Of a DNA stretch of 35,931 bases, positions 1 to 9,179 are shown in pieces (the stretch's first letter is position 1; the number at the start of each line of letters is the position of its first letter). Origin of the DNA: Comamonadaceae bacterium (GTDB lineage Bacteria; Pseudomonadota; Gammaproteobacteria; Burkholderiales; Burkholderiaceae_C); contig CANEVH010000040.1 in assembly GCA_947442105.1 (NCBI GenBank), positions 1-35,931 on the forward strand, given 5' to 3'. Under the pieces are notes generated by a model. The model worked only from the letters and a program-made list of their open reading frames with translations. It did no database searches and was not told the origin of the DNA. The position numbers and the translations under genes were made by a program.

Positions 1-1938
1 CACCGTGAGCTGGCCGATCAGGTCTGCGGGTTGGTACATGCTGGCGATGCCACTGAAGACATTGCGCATGCGGCCTTCGCCCACGTCAAGCGTCAGGCGC
101 AGCAGCTTGACCGAGCCCTCGACCGCTTCGCAATTGACGATCTTGGCAATGCGCAAATCGATCTTGGCAAAGTCGTCGATGGAGATGGTGGGGGCGATTT
201 CTTCGCCGCCAGGGATCAGCTTTTCTTCGACCACGGCCGGGGGCTCGAACAGGGCGTCGAGTTGTTCGGGGGTGACGCGTTGCATGAGGTGTTGGTAGGG
301 CGCGATGCTGGCGACATAGCCCTTAGCATTCCAGTCTTGCATGCTGGTGCCTACAAATCCTTGTACCGCCTGCGCCAGGGAAGGCAAAACCGGCGCCAAA
401 TAACGGCTGATTTCCGCAAAGGCGTTGATGAGCACCGAGCACACTTGGTGCAGCGCCGCGTTGTTGGCCGTATCTTTGGCCAAGTCCCAGGGTTTGTGCT
501 GGTCCACATACGAGTTCACCTTGTCGGTCAGCAACATGATCTCGCGCGTTGCTTTGCTAAATTCACGGGCTTCGTAGGCTTTGGCTAAATCGTCTTTGGC
601 CGCATGAATTTCAAAAAGCAGCGCGCTGCCTTGTTCGCCAAAAGCCTGTGTTAGCTTGCCTTCAAAGCGCTTGGTCAAAAACCCCGCCGCACGGCTTGCA
701 ATGTTCACAAACTTGCCGATCAGGTCGCTGTTCACCCGCGCCATGAAGTCATCGGCATTGAAGTCAATGTCTTCATTGCGCGCCGAGAGTTTGGCCGCAA
801 GGTAGTAGCGCAGCCACTCGGGGTTCATGCCCAGGCTGAGGTACTTGAGCGGGTCCAGGCCGGTGCCGCGGCTTTTGCTCATCTTTTCGCCGTTGTTCAC
901 CGTCAAAAAGCCGTGCACAAAGATGTTGGTCGGCGCTTTGCGGCCGCTGAAATGCAGCATCGCCGGCCAGAACAAGGTGTGGAAGGTGACGATGTCTTTA
1001 CCGATGAAGTGGTACTGCTCCAGATTCGGCTGGGCCATGTAAGCGGCGTAATCCGGGCTTTGTGGATCCAATACCGCGCGCTTGTCCAGCAGGTTCTTCA
1101 ATGAGGCGAGGTAGCCGACCGGCGCGTCCAGCCACACATAAAAATACTTGCCCGGCGCGTCCGGAATTTCGATGCCGAAGTAGGGTGCGTCACGACTGAT
1201 ATCCCAGTCGCCCAAGCCTTCGCTGGTGCTGCCGTCCGGGTTGGTGCGCACGCTGAACCATTCTTTGACCTTGTTGGCCACTTCGGGCTGCAATTTGCCG
1301 TCTTGGGTCCAGCTCTGCAAAAACTCAACACAGCGCGGGTCTGAGAGCTTGAAGAAAAAGTGCTCCGAGCTTTTGAGCTCGGGCTTGACGCCTGACAGCG
1401 CCGAGAACGGGTTGATCAGGTCGGTGGGCGCATACACGGCGCCGCAGACCTCGCAGTTGTCGCCGTACTGGTCTTTGGCGTGGCACTTGGGGCATTCGCC
1501 CTTGATGAAGCGGTCCGGCAAAAACATGTTTTTCGCCGGGTCAAAAAACTGCTCGATGGTTTTGCGCTCAATCAGCGAGCCGCCGTTGGACTCGGGAATG
1601 TCGCGCAGGTCGCGGTAAATCTGGCGGGCGAGTTCGTGGTTCTCGGGGGCGTCGGTGCTGTGCCAGTTGTCAAAGCTGATGTGAAAACCGTCAAGATAAG
1701 GCTTGCGTCCGGCGGCGATGTCGGCCACAAATTGCTGGGGCGTTTTGCCAGCCTTCTCGGCGGCAATCATGATGGGCGCGCCGTGGGTGTCGTCCGCGCC
1801 CACAAAGTTGACCGCGTTCCCCTGCATACGCTGGAAGCGCACCCAGATGTCGGCCTGGATGTATTCCATGATGTGGCCGATGTGGAAATTGCCGTTGGCG
1901 TAGGGCAGGGCGGTGGTAACAAAGAGTTGGCGCGGCAT
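1..1938 (-). CDS. metG: Methionyl-tRNA synthetase (partial, C-terminus beyond window)
   Basis: Class I aminoacyl-tRNA synthetase that charges tRNA-Met in the cytoplasm. Reading leftward from the ATG at 1938, the frame is open for 646 codons to base 1. It starts [16 protein letters not shown] and has the HIGH motif ([10 protein letters not shown]), a zinc knuckle with paired CxxC ([18 protein letters not shown]) and the KMSKS loop ([11 protein letters not shown]). The far end is the EMAP/tRNA-binding-like C-terminal domain ([17 protein letters not shown]), as in the long dimeric bacterial enzymes of about 690 residues, so only some 40 residues should be missing. The ATG is preceded by CCTCCT on the coding strand, the opposite of a Shine-Dalgarno, so initiation does not use a classical SD. 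It is divergent from the cupin gene with under 60 bp between them. Confidence 0.97.
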   Translation of the reverse strand, partial: MPRQLFVTTALPYANGNFHIGHIMEYIQADIWVRFQRMQGNAVNFVGADDTHGAPIMIAAEKAGKTPQQFVADIAAGRKPYLDGFHISFDNWHSTDAPENHELARQIYRDLRDIPESNGGSLIERKTIEQFFDPAKNMFLPDRFIKGECPKCHAKDQYGDNCEVCGAVYAPTDLINPFSALSGVKPELKSSEHFFFKLSDPRCVEFLQSWTQDGKLQPEVANKVKEWFSVRTNPDGSTSEGLGDWDISRDAPYFGIEIPDAPGKYFYVWLDAPVGYLASLKNLLDKRAVLDPQSPDYAAYMAQPNLEQYHFIGKDIVTFHTLFWPAMLHFSGRKAPTNIFVHGFLTVNNGEKMSKSRGTGLDPLKYLSLGMNPEWLRYYLAAKLSARNEDIDFNADDFMARVNSDLIGKFVNIASRAAGFLTKRFEGKLTQAFGEQGSALLFEIHAAKDDLAKAYEAREFSKATREIMLLTDKVNSYVDQHKPWDLAKDTANNAALHQVCSVLINAFAEISRYLAPVLPSLAQAVQGFVGTSMQDWNAKGYVASIAPYQHLMQRVTPEQLDALFEPPAVVEEKLIPGGEEIAPTISIDDFAKIDLRIAKIVNCEAVEGSVKLLRLTLDVGEGRMRNVFSGIASMYQPADLIGQLTV

Positions 1939-1994
1939 AGGAGGTGTAAACCTTGGGGCGAAGGGGGCGATTTTAGATGTTCCACAATCGGCCC

Positions 1995-2273
1995 ATGCAC
2001 CGCCATTCCATCGACGAATTCAAAAACTCCTGCCTTGCCGCAGGCTTTGACGAAGTCATTGAACGTGAATGGCCTGCGCACACCGAGCTTGCAAGCCACA
2101 CCCATCCGTTTTCCGTGCATGCCTTGGTGACGCGCGGCGAAATGTGGCTGACCATCGCGGGCAAAACGCAGCACCTGCTGGCGGGCGCTGTTTTTTCCCT
2201 GGATCGTGATGTGCCGCACCAAGAACGCTATGGGCCTGTGGGCGCCAGCTACTGGGCGGCCCGAAAGGCATGA
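1995..2273 (+). CDS. Small cupin-domain protein
   Basis: A 92-residue single-domain cupin. The core shows [20 protein letters not shown] followed by a second half with a conserved His near VPHQERYGP, the spacing of the two metal-binding cupin motifs, so a metal-binding beta-barrel is likely. Substrate unknown; relatives are annotated only as cupin or AraC-binding-like proteins. I start it at ATG 1995 (MHRHSIDEF) because the domain begins there. ATG 1977 in the same frame would add six residues, and neither has a good ribosome site. Its stop overlaps the next gene by 4 bp (ATGA), suggesting co-translation. Confidence 0.8.
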   Translation: MHRHSIDEFKNSCLAAGFDEVIEREWPAHTELASHTHPFSVHALVTRGEMWLTIAGKTQHLLAGAVFSLDRDVPHQERYGPVGASYWAARKA

Positions 2274-2854
2274 CACGGGTGACGCGCCGCCACCTGGTTC
2301 CACTATTGGCGTGCCTGTTCGGGTTCTTGGCAGCAGGTTTTGTGCAGGCCAGCGAACTGGCCGACAAACTCAAGCAGCCCGGCTACGCCCTGCTGATGCG
2401 CCACGCGCTGGCGCCGGGTATCGGTGACCCGCCAGGCTTTACCGTTGAGGACTGCGCCAGCCAGCGCAATCTGAGCGCCGACGGGCGCGCGCAAGCGGCG
2501 CGCATTGGCCAGTGGTTGCGCCAGCAAGGAGTGACCGGCGCCCAGGTGCTCACCAGCCCGTGGTGCCGTTGTACCGAAACCGCCCAGCTCCTGGGCTTGG
2601 CGGACGTCGTTGTTGAACCGGCACTGTCTTCATTTTTTGACGAACCCCAGCGCGCCTCAGAGTTCACCCAACGCTTGCAGCTGCGGCTCGCGCTTGCCAG
2701 CCAAAGCAAGGGCAGCAACGCGCTGGTGCTGGTCACCCACCATGTCAATATCTTGGCCTATATGGGAGAAAACGTGGGCTCGGGCGATATGGTGCTGGTG
2801 CAGTTTGACGCGCAAGGCAAACTACGCAAGGCCAAGCGCTATCCCAGCCCCTAA
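2270..2854 (+). CDS. Histidine phosphatase family protein, probably exported
   Basis: 194 residues with an N-terminal hydrophobic segment (LVPLLACLFGFLAAGFVQA) resembling a signal peptide. The mature part is a branch-2-like phosphoglycerate-mutase fold: the RH catalytic motif is LLMRHALAPG, followed by LSADGRAQAARIGQWL and TSPWCRCTETAQLLG, and the second catalytic His is in LVTHHVNI. The family transfers phosphate through the first His; the substrate cannot be read from sequence. The ATG overlaps the cupin stop by 4 bp. Its 3' end overlaps the convergent patatin gene by 4 bp. Confidence 0.88.
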   Translation: MTRVTRRHLVPLLACLFGFLAAGFVQASELADKLKQPGYALLMRHALAPGIGDPPGFTVEDCASQRNLSADGRAQAARIGQWLRQQGVTGAQVLTSPWCRCTETAQLLGLADVVVEPALSSFFDEPQRASEFTQRLQLRLALASQSKGSNALVLVTHHVNILAYMGENVGSGDMVLVQFDAQGKLRKAKRYPSP

Positions 2855-4074
2855 GCCGGCGTCTGCCAGCCGAAAAAGCGGTGAATCTCCGCACTTTGGG
2901 CCTGCGCATCGGTCCTTCCCAGGTCCATGAGCGCCTGGGTGTAGGGCGCTTCAAACAGCAGGTAGCTTAAAAGCGCGTCGCCCTGGCCTGCCTCCGGGGT
3001 GTTGGTGCGGCCCAGGGTGCGCAGCAGGCTTTGCACTGTGGGGGGCAGGGTGTGTGCGTGGGCGGCGGCCATCACGTCCAGGCGCTGCGAGGGCGCAATC
3101 AGCAGCAGTTCCACTGGGCGCAAATGCGTGTCGGTGCGCTTGTCGGCGGGGATGAGCTGCAAGGTTTGGTTGATGCGCCGCAAGCGCTCCACGTCCACCG
3201 ACAGCGAGTCCAAAAAGATGCTGGAGAGCGCATGCCCGGCGATCTGCGCCAGATTGGGGTACTGCGGCTCCTCATTGAGGTGCTGCTTGGGTTCCAGCAT
3301 GCGACCGGCGCCTATGACCAAAATACGGTCCGACCCCAGGTGAATGGCCGCCGAAGTGGGTGCAGTTTGGCGCATGGAGCCATCGCCAAAAAAAGCCACG
3401 CCTTGCGGCCCGTCCAGTCGCACTGCCGGAAACACGAAGGGAATGGCCGCGCTGGCCAGCAGATGGGGCACGGTGATCGGGCTTGGCTGCGCCAGCCGCT
3501 GGTTGCGCACCCAAGGAGATACGGGGGTGCTGCTTTCAAAAAACGTGAGGTGTTCGCCAGTGCTGTAGCTCGACGCGGTAATGGCCAGCGCCTGCAAATG
3601 GCCTTCTTGCAGCAGCATGGGCAGGCGCCCAAAGCGCACGCGTTGGTGCAGCAGCTCGCGCAGCGGATCGTTGTTGAGCAGCGATTTGGGCCGCAAGTGC
3701 TTTTGCCGCAGCAGCCAGCCCAGAGATAAGAGCGACAGCCAGCGCGCGCCCGACTTCACCATGCCAAACACTCCGGTGTCGTACACCTGCTCCACATGGA
3801 AGTTGCCCCACACCTCCACCAGCTCCTCCATGGCGGCGTCAAAATCATCGGCGCCGCAGGCCAGCACAGCGGCGTTAATGGCGCCGGCCGAGGTGCCGCT
3901 GATGATGGGGAAGGGGTTGCCAACCATGTTTGCCCGCTGCGCGGACGCCTCAGGCGTGTCGCCCAACGCCAGCCGTGCGGCGCGGCGCATTTGCGCAATC
4001 GCGGCCAGCACACCCACTTGGTAGGCGGCGCGTGCGCCGCCGCCTGAGAGGATGAGACCAGTGGTTTTTGCCAT
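2851..4074 (-). CDS. Patatin-like phospholipase / esterase
   Basis: 407-residue patatin-fold serine hydrolase. Visible parts: the oxyanion-hole glycine run SGGGARAAYQ (residues 10-19), the nucleophile elbow GTSAG with Ser62, and the dyad Asp in FFGDGSMRQ (Asp231, here DGS instead of the commoner DGG). These predict acyl-ester hydrolysis by a Ser-Asp dyad. There is no N-terminal signal peptide, so a cytoplasmic or peripheral membrane location is likely. An in-frame ATG at 4233 would add 53 residues of low-quality sequence; I reject it because the fold begins at MAKTTGLILSGGG. It is divergent from mrp, with 123 bp between the starts. Confidence 0.93.
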   Translation of the reverse strand: MAKTTGLILSGGGARAAYQVGVLAAIAQMRRAARLALGDTPEASAQRANMVGNPFPIISGTSAGAINAAVLACGADDFDAAMEELVEVWGNFHVEQVYDTGVFGMVKSGARWLSLLSLGWLLRQKHLRPKSLLNNDPLRELLHQRVRFGRLPMLLQEGHLQALAITASSYSTGEHLTFFESSTPVSPWVRNQRLAQPSPITVPHLLASAAIPFVFPAVRLDGPQGVAFFGDGSMRQTAPTSAAIHLGSDRILVIGAGRMLEPKQHLNEEPQYPNLAQIAGHALSSIFLDSLSVDVERLRRINQTLQLIPADKRTDTHLRPVELLLIAPSQRLDVMAAAHAHTLPPTVQSLLRTLGRTNTPEAGQGDALLSYLLFEAPYTQALMDLGRTDAQAQSAEIHRFFGWQTPA

Positions 4075-4197
4075 GGCCCGATGGTAGGTGGGTTTTGTGC
4101 CCGCAGCGCAGGGGCAAACCCGCGCTTGGTTAGACTCGGCCACCGCCGCACCAGCCCCTGTGCGCGCGGTCCCTTTCTTCTCCCTGATTGCCGCTTT

Positions 4198-5286
4198 ATG
4201 TCCACCCCCGAAACCATTCTCCAAGCCCTGCAAACCGTTGTGGACCCGAACACGGGCAAAGACTTTGTCACCAGCAAGTGCGTGAAAAACTTGCGCGTCA
4301 ACGGCGACACCGTGGGCTTTGACCTGGAGCTGGGCTACCCCGCCAACAGCCAGTTAGAGGGCTTTTGCAACGCGCTCGCCGCCGCCGCCCAGACGGTCGA
4401 GGGCGTGGTGCACGTCGAAATCCAACCACGCCTGAACGTGTCTGCCCATGCGGTGCAGCGCGGCGTGCAACTGCTGCCTGGCGTGAAAAACATCGTGGCC
4501 GTGGCCTCGGGCAAGGGGGGAGTGGGCAAAAGCACCACCGCCGCCAACCTGGCGCTGGCGCTGGCCGCCGAGGGCGCCCGCGTGGGATTGTTAGACGCCG
4601 ACATTTATGGCCCCAGCATGCCCATGATGATGGGCATCAGCGGCAAGCCGGCGTCTGCCGACGGCAAAACCATGGAGCCCATGCTGAACTACGGCGTGCA
4701 AGTCATGTCCATCGGATTTTTGGTACCGCAAGACGAAGCCATGATCTGGCGCGGCCCCATGGCCACCCAAGCGCTGGAGCAACTGCTGCGCCAAACCCAT
4801 TGGCAAGAGCTGGACTATTTGATCGTGGATATGCCACCGGGCACCGGCGACATCCAGCTCACTTTGAGCCAGCGCGTGCCCATGACGGGCGCGGTCATCG
4901 TCACCACGCCGCAAGACATTGCGCTCTTGGACGCCAAAAAAGGCATCAAGATGTTCGAGAAGGTGGGCGTGCCGATTCTGGGCATTGTGGAAAACATGGC
5001 GGTGCATGTATGCAGTAACTGCGGCCACGTGGAGCACATTTTTGGCGCAGACGGCGGCAAAAAAATGGCCACCGAGTACGGCATGGACTACCTGGGCGCC
5101 TTGCCCCTGGCGATGTCTATCCGCGAGCAGGCCGACAGCGGCCGCCCCACCGTGGTGGCTGACCCTGAAGGCGAAGTCGCTGGTCTTTACAAAGCGCTGG
5201 CGCGCAAAGTAGGGGTTGCTATTGCCGCCAAGAACAAAGACTTCTCCAGCAAGTTCCCCAGCATCACCATCTCCAAGACCACCTGA
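4198..5286 (+). CDS. mrp: Mrp/ApbC iron-sulfur cluster carrier ATPase
   Basis: 362-residue P-loop scaffold/carrier for [4Fe-4S] clusters in the cytosol. Order: a MIP18/DUF59 domain (about 1-90), then a deviant Walker A GKGGVGKST (105-113), Walker B-type segments DADIYGPSMP and DYLIVDMPPGTG, and the CxxC cluster ligands Cys272 and Cys275 (CSNC). Length matches the family. The start at 4198 (MSTPETILQAL) is chosen because the DUF59 domain begins there; the upstream in-frame ATG at 4081 adds sequence with no family resemblance. No clear Shine-Dalgarno is present. A cluster carrier so close to a formate dehydrogenase rich in Fe-S centres is suggestive, but mrp is often found here anyway. Confidence 0.96.
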   Translation: MSTPETILQALQTVVDPNTGKDFVTSKCVKNLRVNGDTVGFDLELGYPANSQLEGFCNALAAAAQTVEGVVHVEIQPRLNVSAHAVQRGVQLLPGVKNIVAVASGKGGVGKSTTAANLALALAAEGARVGLLDADIYGPSMPMMMGISGKPASADGKTMEPMLNYGVQVMSIGFLVPQDEAMIWRGPMATQALEQLLRQTHWQELDYLIVDMPPGTGDIQLTLSQRVPMTGAVIVTTPQDIALLDAKKGIKMFEKVGVPILGIVENMAVHVCSNCGHVEHIFGADGGKKMATEYGMDYLGALPLAMSIREQADSGRPTVVADPEGEVAGLYKALARKVGVAIAAKNKDFSSKFPSITISKTT

Positions 5287-5352
5287 GGCTTCAGCTTCTA
5301 GGGGAGCGTACCGGCGTCGCAGCCCAGGGCAGTCGGCTTTGAAATTTTTTCA

Positions 5353-5382
5353 TTGACTGTTTGACTCATTGTTGACTTATGT
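5353..5382 (+). promoter_or_regulatory. Possible sigma-70 promoter with triple TTGACT
   Basis: The 242-bp gap between mrp and the transporter has TTGACT three times (5353, 5361, 5372). The first lies 18 bp upstream of TTATGT (5377-5382), a tolerable -10. This is the only promoter-like arrangement I see before the transporter. It is judged by eye only. Confidence 0.3.
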
Positions 5383-5528
5383 AGCGGATTACCACCTAGT
5401 CTGTAAGTCTTTGCAGGCGAGGTAACGGGATACTGGTGATTGTCACTGCCAAGTTCTTTTGGCTGCGATTTTCGCGAGTCAAGAGCCCATTGGTATCGCT
5501 CCAAAACACAAATCACAGGAGTTCACCC

Positions 5529-7175
5529 ATGGCGACAGAATCCCCCGGCTTGCTGGACAAGGAACGCATCATCGGCGGCCCCGGCTTTAATCGCTGGCTT
5601 GTGCCACCCGCCGCTTTGGCCATTCATTTGTGCATCGGCATGGCCTATGGCTTTTCGGTGTTTTGGTTGCCCTTGAGCAAGGCGCTGGGCGTCAAGGAGG
5701 CCATCAAGTGCGGGCCCGATGTCGGATTTTTGGGCCAGCTGTTCACCACCACCTGCGACTGGCAAATCTCCACCTTGGGCTGGATGTACACCCTGTTTTT
5801 CGTGCTGCTGGGCACCAGCGCTGCCACCTGGGGCGGCTGGCTGGAGCGCGCCGGGCCACGTAAGGCAGGCGTGGTGTCGGCGCTGTGCTGGTGCGGCGGC
5901 ATGTTGATTTCGGCAGCGGGCGTGTACACGCACCAGTTTTGGATGATGATTTTGGGCTCGGGCGTTATCGGCGGCATTGGCTTGGGTCTGGGCTATATCT
6001 CGCCCGTATCCACGCTGATCAAGTGGTTCCCCGACCGCCGGGGCATGGCCACCGGCATGGCCATCATGGGCTTTGGCGGCGGCGCCATGATCGGCTCGCC
6101 TCTGGCGGCTGATCTGATGAAGCACTTTGCTACCCCCACCGATGTGGGTGTGATGCAAACCTTTGTCGTCATGGCCCTGGTCTACTTTGTGTTCATGATG
6201 GCAGGTGCTTTTGGCTACCGCGTGCCTGAGACCGGCTGGAAGCCCGCCGGTTGGACGCCACCGCCCGCCCAGGTGAGCAACACCATGATCACGCAACGCC
6301 ACGTGCACGTCAGCAAGGTCTGGGGCATTCCCCAGTTCTGGCTGATCTGGATGGTGCTGTGCATGAACGTGAGCGCCGGTATCGGCGTGATCGGCATGGC
6401 CTCGCCCATGTTGCAAGAGGTTTTTGGCGGCGCGCTGATTGGCATTCCGGCCAAGTTTGGCGAGCTCGACAAAGACCAGCTCAAGGCCATTGCCACGGTG
6501 GCGGCGGGGTTTACCGCGCTCTTGAGTCTCTTCAACATCGGTGGCCGCTTTTTCTGGGCCAGCCTGTCGGACAAACTGGGCCGCAAGCTCACCTACATCG
6601 TGTTCTTTGTGCTGGGCGGCGTGATGTATTTCAGCGTGCCGGGCAGCGCAGCGGCGGGCAGCATTGTCTTGTTCGTCTCCGCGTTTTGCGTGATTTTGAG
6701 CATGTACGGTGGCGGCTTTGCCACGGTGCCGGCCTACTTGGCCGACATTTTTGGCACGCAGATGGTGGGCGCTATCCACGGTCGCTTGCTCACGGCCTGG
6801 GCTACGGCCGGCGTGCTGGGCCCGGTGGTGGTGAACTACATGCGCGAATACCAGCTTGGTTTGGGCATTCCGCGCGAGCAGGTGTACGACCAGACCATGT
6901 ACATCTTGGTGGGCATGCTGGTGGTGGGCCTGATTTGCAACCTGCTGGTCAAGCCCCTGAACGCCAAATGGTTTATGACCGACGCCGAACTGGCCCAAGA
7001 AAAGCGACTGGCCCACGAGAAGGCTGCGGCGTCCGAGGTGGTGCGCGGCAGCGGCGCAACCGGGGCCGACACCGTCAGCCCGGTAGTTGTGGCGCTGGCT
7101 TGGGCGGCAGTAGGTATTCCACTGGCCTGGGGCGTGTACCGCACGCTGCAAAGCGTGGCCAAGTTTTTTGCTTAA
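5529..7175 (+). CDS. OFA-family MFS transporter (oxalate:formate antiporter-like)
   Basis: 548-residue major facilitator of the OFA (OxlT-like) family in the inner membrane, with about 12 predicted helices. Family marks include the N-terminal RWLVPPAALAIHLCIGMAYGFS-like segment, RAGPRKAG after TM2, the glycine-rich helix GSGVIGGIGLGLGYISPVSTL, the loop WFPDRRGMATGMAIMGFGGGA, and SDKLGRK in the second half. An insert with two cysteines (KCGPDVGFLGQLFTTTCDW) follows TM1, as in several proteobacterial OFA members. The ATG at 5529 has AGGAG 7 bp upstream. Placement directly before a formate dehydrogenase operon suggests formate and/or oxalate transport, but no oxalyl-CoA decarboxylase or formyl-CoA transferase is in the window, so the substrate is inferred. 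Confidence 0.85.
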   Translation: MATESPGLLDKERIIGGPGFNRWLVPPAALAIHLCIGMAYGFSVFWLPLSKALGVKEAIKCGPDVGFLGQLFTTTCDWQISTLGWMYTLFFVLLGTSAATWGGWLERAGPRKAGVVSALCWCGGMLISAAGVYTHQFWMMILGSGVIGGIGLGLGYISPVSTLIKWFPDRRGMATGMAIMGFGGGAMIGSPLAADLMKHFATPTDVGVMQTFVVMALVYFVFMMAGAFGYRVPETGWKPAGWTPPPAQVSNTMITQRHVHVSKVWGIPQFWLIWMVLCMNVSAGIGVIGMASPMLQEVFGGALIGIPAKFGELDKDQLKAIATVAAGFTALLSLFNIGGRFFWASLSDKLGRKLTYIVFFVLGGVMYFSVPGSAAAGSIVLFVSAFCVILSMYGGGFATVPAYLADIFGTQMVGAIHGRLLTAWATAGVLGPVVVNYMREYQLGLGIPREQVYDQTMYILVGMLVVGLICNLLVKPLNAKWFMTDAELAQEKRLAHEKAAASEVVRGSGATGADTVSPVVVALAWAAVGIPLAWGVYRTLQSVAKFFA

Positions 7176-7222
7176 TCAGGTGCTTTACCGAGCCGTTCAT
7201 TAGCGCTTCACTGCGCCGCATC

Positions 7223-7264
7223 AAGCCCCGGCGTCGCAAAATCAATGCGACGCCGGGGCTTTGT
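7223..7264 (+). terminator. Rho-independent terminator after the OFA transporter
   Basis: Perfect 15-bp GC-rich inverted repeat (7223-7237 with 7247-7261), 9-nt loop, followed by a short T-rich run (TTTG). It lies 48 bp after the transporter stop and separates it from the formate dehydrogenase operon. Confidence 0.85.
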
Positions 7265-7309
7265 GCGTGAAGGTGCTCCAAAATCGCACTCCTACGCATT
7301 TATTGCTCT

Positions 7310-7350
7310 AACTTTCATGAAGGTGCGCGGCACCGCCACTCATGAAAGTT
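7310..7350. promoter_or_regulatory. Operator-like palindrome upstream of the formate dehydrogenase operon
   Basis: AACTTTCATGA (7310-7320) and TCATGAAAGTT (7340-7350) form a perfect 11-bp inverted repeat with a 19-bp spacer, so the half-sites are 30 bp apart centre to centre, about three helical turns. The spacer contains a second small palindrome (GGTGC-GCG-GCACC). A further TGAAA-GTTC-TTTCA element overlaps the right arm. The site ends 16 bp before the ATG of fdsGB and is the obvious place for an operon regulator. No regulator gene is adjacent. Confidence 0.55.
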
Positions 7351-7366
7351 CTTTCACGTTAACGAC

Positions 7367-9178
7367 ATGCCTATTTCTCCTAGCCCAGACACTTCCAAGC
7401 CCTCTATGCCCACCGTTGCCCTGGCCTCGGTGGACGACATGCGCCAACGCATTCGCAGCAAAAGCAAGCTCAAAGGCCGCCAAGCCGAGGACTCCGCCGT
7501 GGCCGAAGTGCGCGCGCTTTTAGGCACCGGGCCGCACCGGCGCGACCTGCTGATCGAAAATTTGCATGTGCTCAACGACGCCTTTGGCGCTTTGCACGAC
7601 CGCCACCTGGTGGCGCTGGCCAAGGACATGAACATTCCGATGGCAGAGGTGTACGAGGTGGCCACCTTCTACCACCACTTTGAAGTGCTTAAGGGCGACG
7701 CCACCGCCCCTGACCTGACGGTGCGCGTGTGCGACGGCCTAAGCTGCGCCCTGGCTGGTGCGCAAGACCTGCTGGAGCGCCTGCCCGCCATTTTGGGCCG
7801 CGACGATGTGCGTGTGATTGCCGCCCCCTGCATCGGCCGCTGCGAGCAAGCCCCGGCCGTGGTGGTGCACCAAAACCCGGTGCCTTTTGCCACGCTCGAA
7901 TCGGTGGCCCAGGCGGTAAGCGCCCAGGCCAAAGACCACCCGGCAGCCGCCTCAAACGCGCAATTCGCCGCCGCCGCGTTAGCTGAAAAGCCGGTTTCTC
8001 CGACCAGCGGCATCGAAAGCGCCCCGGCCTACGTGGGCCTGGACGCCTACCTCGCCCAAGGCGGCTACGCGCTAATTACCGCCCTAGCCGCTGGTAGCCA
8101 CGACCCCGAGCAAGTAGTCAAAGCCATGGAAGACTCCGGCCTGCGCGGCCTGGGCGGCGCAGGCTTTCCCGCCGGACGCAAGTGGCGCATCGTGCGCGAC
8201 CAGCCCGCACCCAAACTCATGGCTGTCAATATCGACGAGGGCGAACCCGGCACCTTCAAAGACCGCACTTACCTGGAACGCGATCCGCACCGTTTTCTCG
8301 AAGGCATGCTGGTGGCCGCGCAGGTGGTGGGCATTGACGCCTGCTACATCTACCTGCGGGACGAATACCACGGCTGCCGCGCGATTTTGGAAGCTGAACT
8401 GGCCAAGCTGCGCGCCAACCCGCCGTGCAAGCTGCCGCTCATCGAGCTGCGCCGGGGCGCTGGCGCCTATATCTGTGGCGAAGAGTCGGCCATGATCGAG
8501 AGCATTGAGGGCAAACGCGGCGAGCCGCGCATGCGCCCGCCCTACATCGCCCAGGTCGGCCTGTTTGGCCGCCCCACGCTGGAGCACAACTTTGAGACCC
8601 TTTACTGGGTGCGCGACATCGTGCAAAAAGGCCCGCAGTGGTTCAGCAGCTTTGGGCGCAACGGGCGCAAGGGCTTGCGGTCTTTCAGCGTCAGCGGCCG
8701 GGTCAAACACCCCGGCGTGAAGCTGGCCCCAGCGGGCATCAGCGTCAAAGAGCTGATAGCCGAATACTGCGGCGGCATGGCGGACGGCCACACGCTGTAT
8801 GCCTACCTTCCCGGCGGCGCCTCGGGCGGCATCTTGCCCGCCAGCATGGGCGATATTCCGCTGGACTTTGACACGCTCCAGCCCTACGGCTGCTTTATCG
8901 GCTCGGCCGCCGTCATCGTGCTGGGCCAGCACGACAAGGCGCGCGACGCCGCCAGCAACATGATGCGATTCTTTGCCCACGAGAGCTGCGGCCAGTGCAC
9001 CCCCTGCCGGGTGGGTACCGCCAAGGCCGTCACCCTGATGGATGCCCCCGTGTGGGACAAGGACACGCTCGAAGACCTGAACATCGTAATGACCGACGCC
9101 TCGATTTGCGGCCTCGGCCAGGCGGCGCCCAACCCGGTGCGCTGTGTCCAAAAATACTTTGCCCATGAGGTGGCCTGA
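7367..9178 (+). CDS. fdsB: NAD-dependent formate dehydrogenase, fused gamma-beta subunit
   Basis: 603-residue fusion of a NuoE-like and a NuoF-like subunit, i.e. FdsG and FdsB in one chain. Residues about 20-180 form the thioredoxin-like [2Fe-2S] domain with Cys122, Cys127, Cys155 and Cys159 (CDGLSC, CIGRC). Residues about 225-603 are the FMN/NADH module: GLRGLGGAGFPAGRKW, NIDEGEPGTFKDR, GAGAYICGEESAMIES, then the [4Fe-4S] ligands C541xxC544xxC547 and C581. The protein passes electrons from the alpha subunit to NAD+. Usually fdsG and fdsB are separate genes, so the fusion is notable but has parallels in Comamonadaceae. ATG 7367 is used; ATG 7406 in frame is possible. Its stop is one base before the fdsA start. 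Confidence 0.95.
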   Translation: MPISPSPDTSKPSMPTVALASVDDMRQRIRSKSKLKGRQAEDSAVAEVRALLGTGPHRRDLLIENLHVLNDAFGALHDRHLVALAKDMNIPMAEVYEVATFYHHFEVLKGDATAPDLTVRVCDGLSCALAGAQDLLERLPAILGRDDVRVIAAPCIGRCEQAPAVVVHQNPVPFATLESVAQAVSAQAKDHPAAASNAQFAAAALAEKPVSPTSGIESAPAYVGLDAYLAQGGYALITALAAGSHDPEQVVKAMEDSGLRGLGGAGFPAGRKWRIVRDQPAPKLMAVNIDEGEPGTFKDRTYLERDPHRFLEGMLVAAQVVGIDACYIYLRDEYHGCRAILEAELAKLRANPPCKLPLIELRRGAGAYICGEESAMIESIEGKRGEPRMRPPYIAQVGLFGRPTLEHNFETLYWVRDIVQKGPQWFSSFGRNGRKGLRSFSVSGRVKHPGVKLAPAGISVKELIAEYCGGMADGHTLYAYLPGGASGGILPASMGDIPLDFDTLQPYGCFIGSAAVIVLGQHDKARDAASNMMRFFAHESCGQCTPCRVGTAKAVTLMDAPVWDKDTLEDLNIVMTDASICGLGQAAPNPVRCVQKYFAHEVA

Positions 9179-9179
9179 T

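Noticed and set aside
5523..7151. 542-codon open frame on the minus strand opposite the OFA transporter
   Set aside because: Same shadow effect; product is His/Gln/Ala-rich without any recognisable fold.
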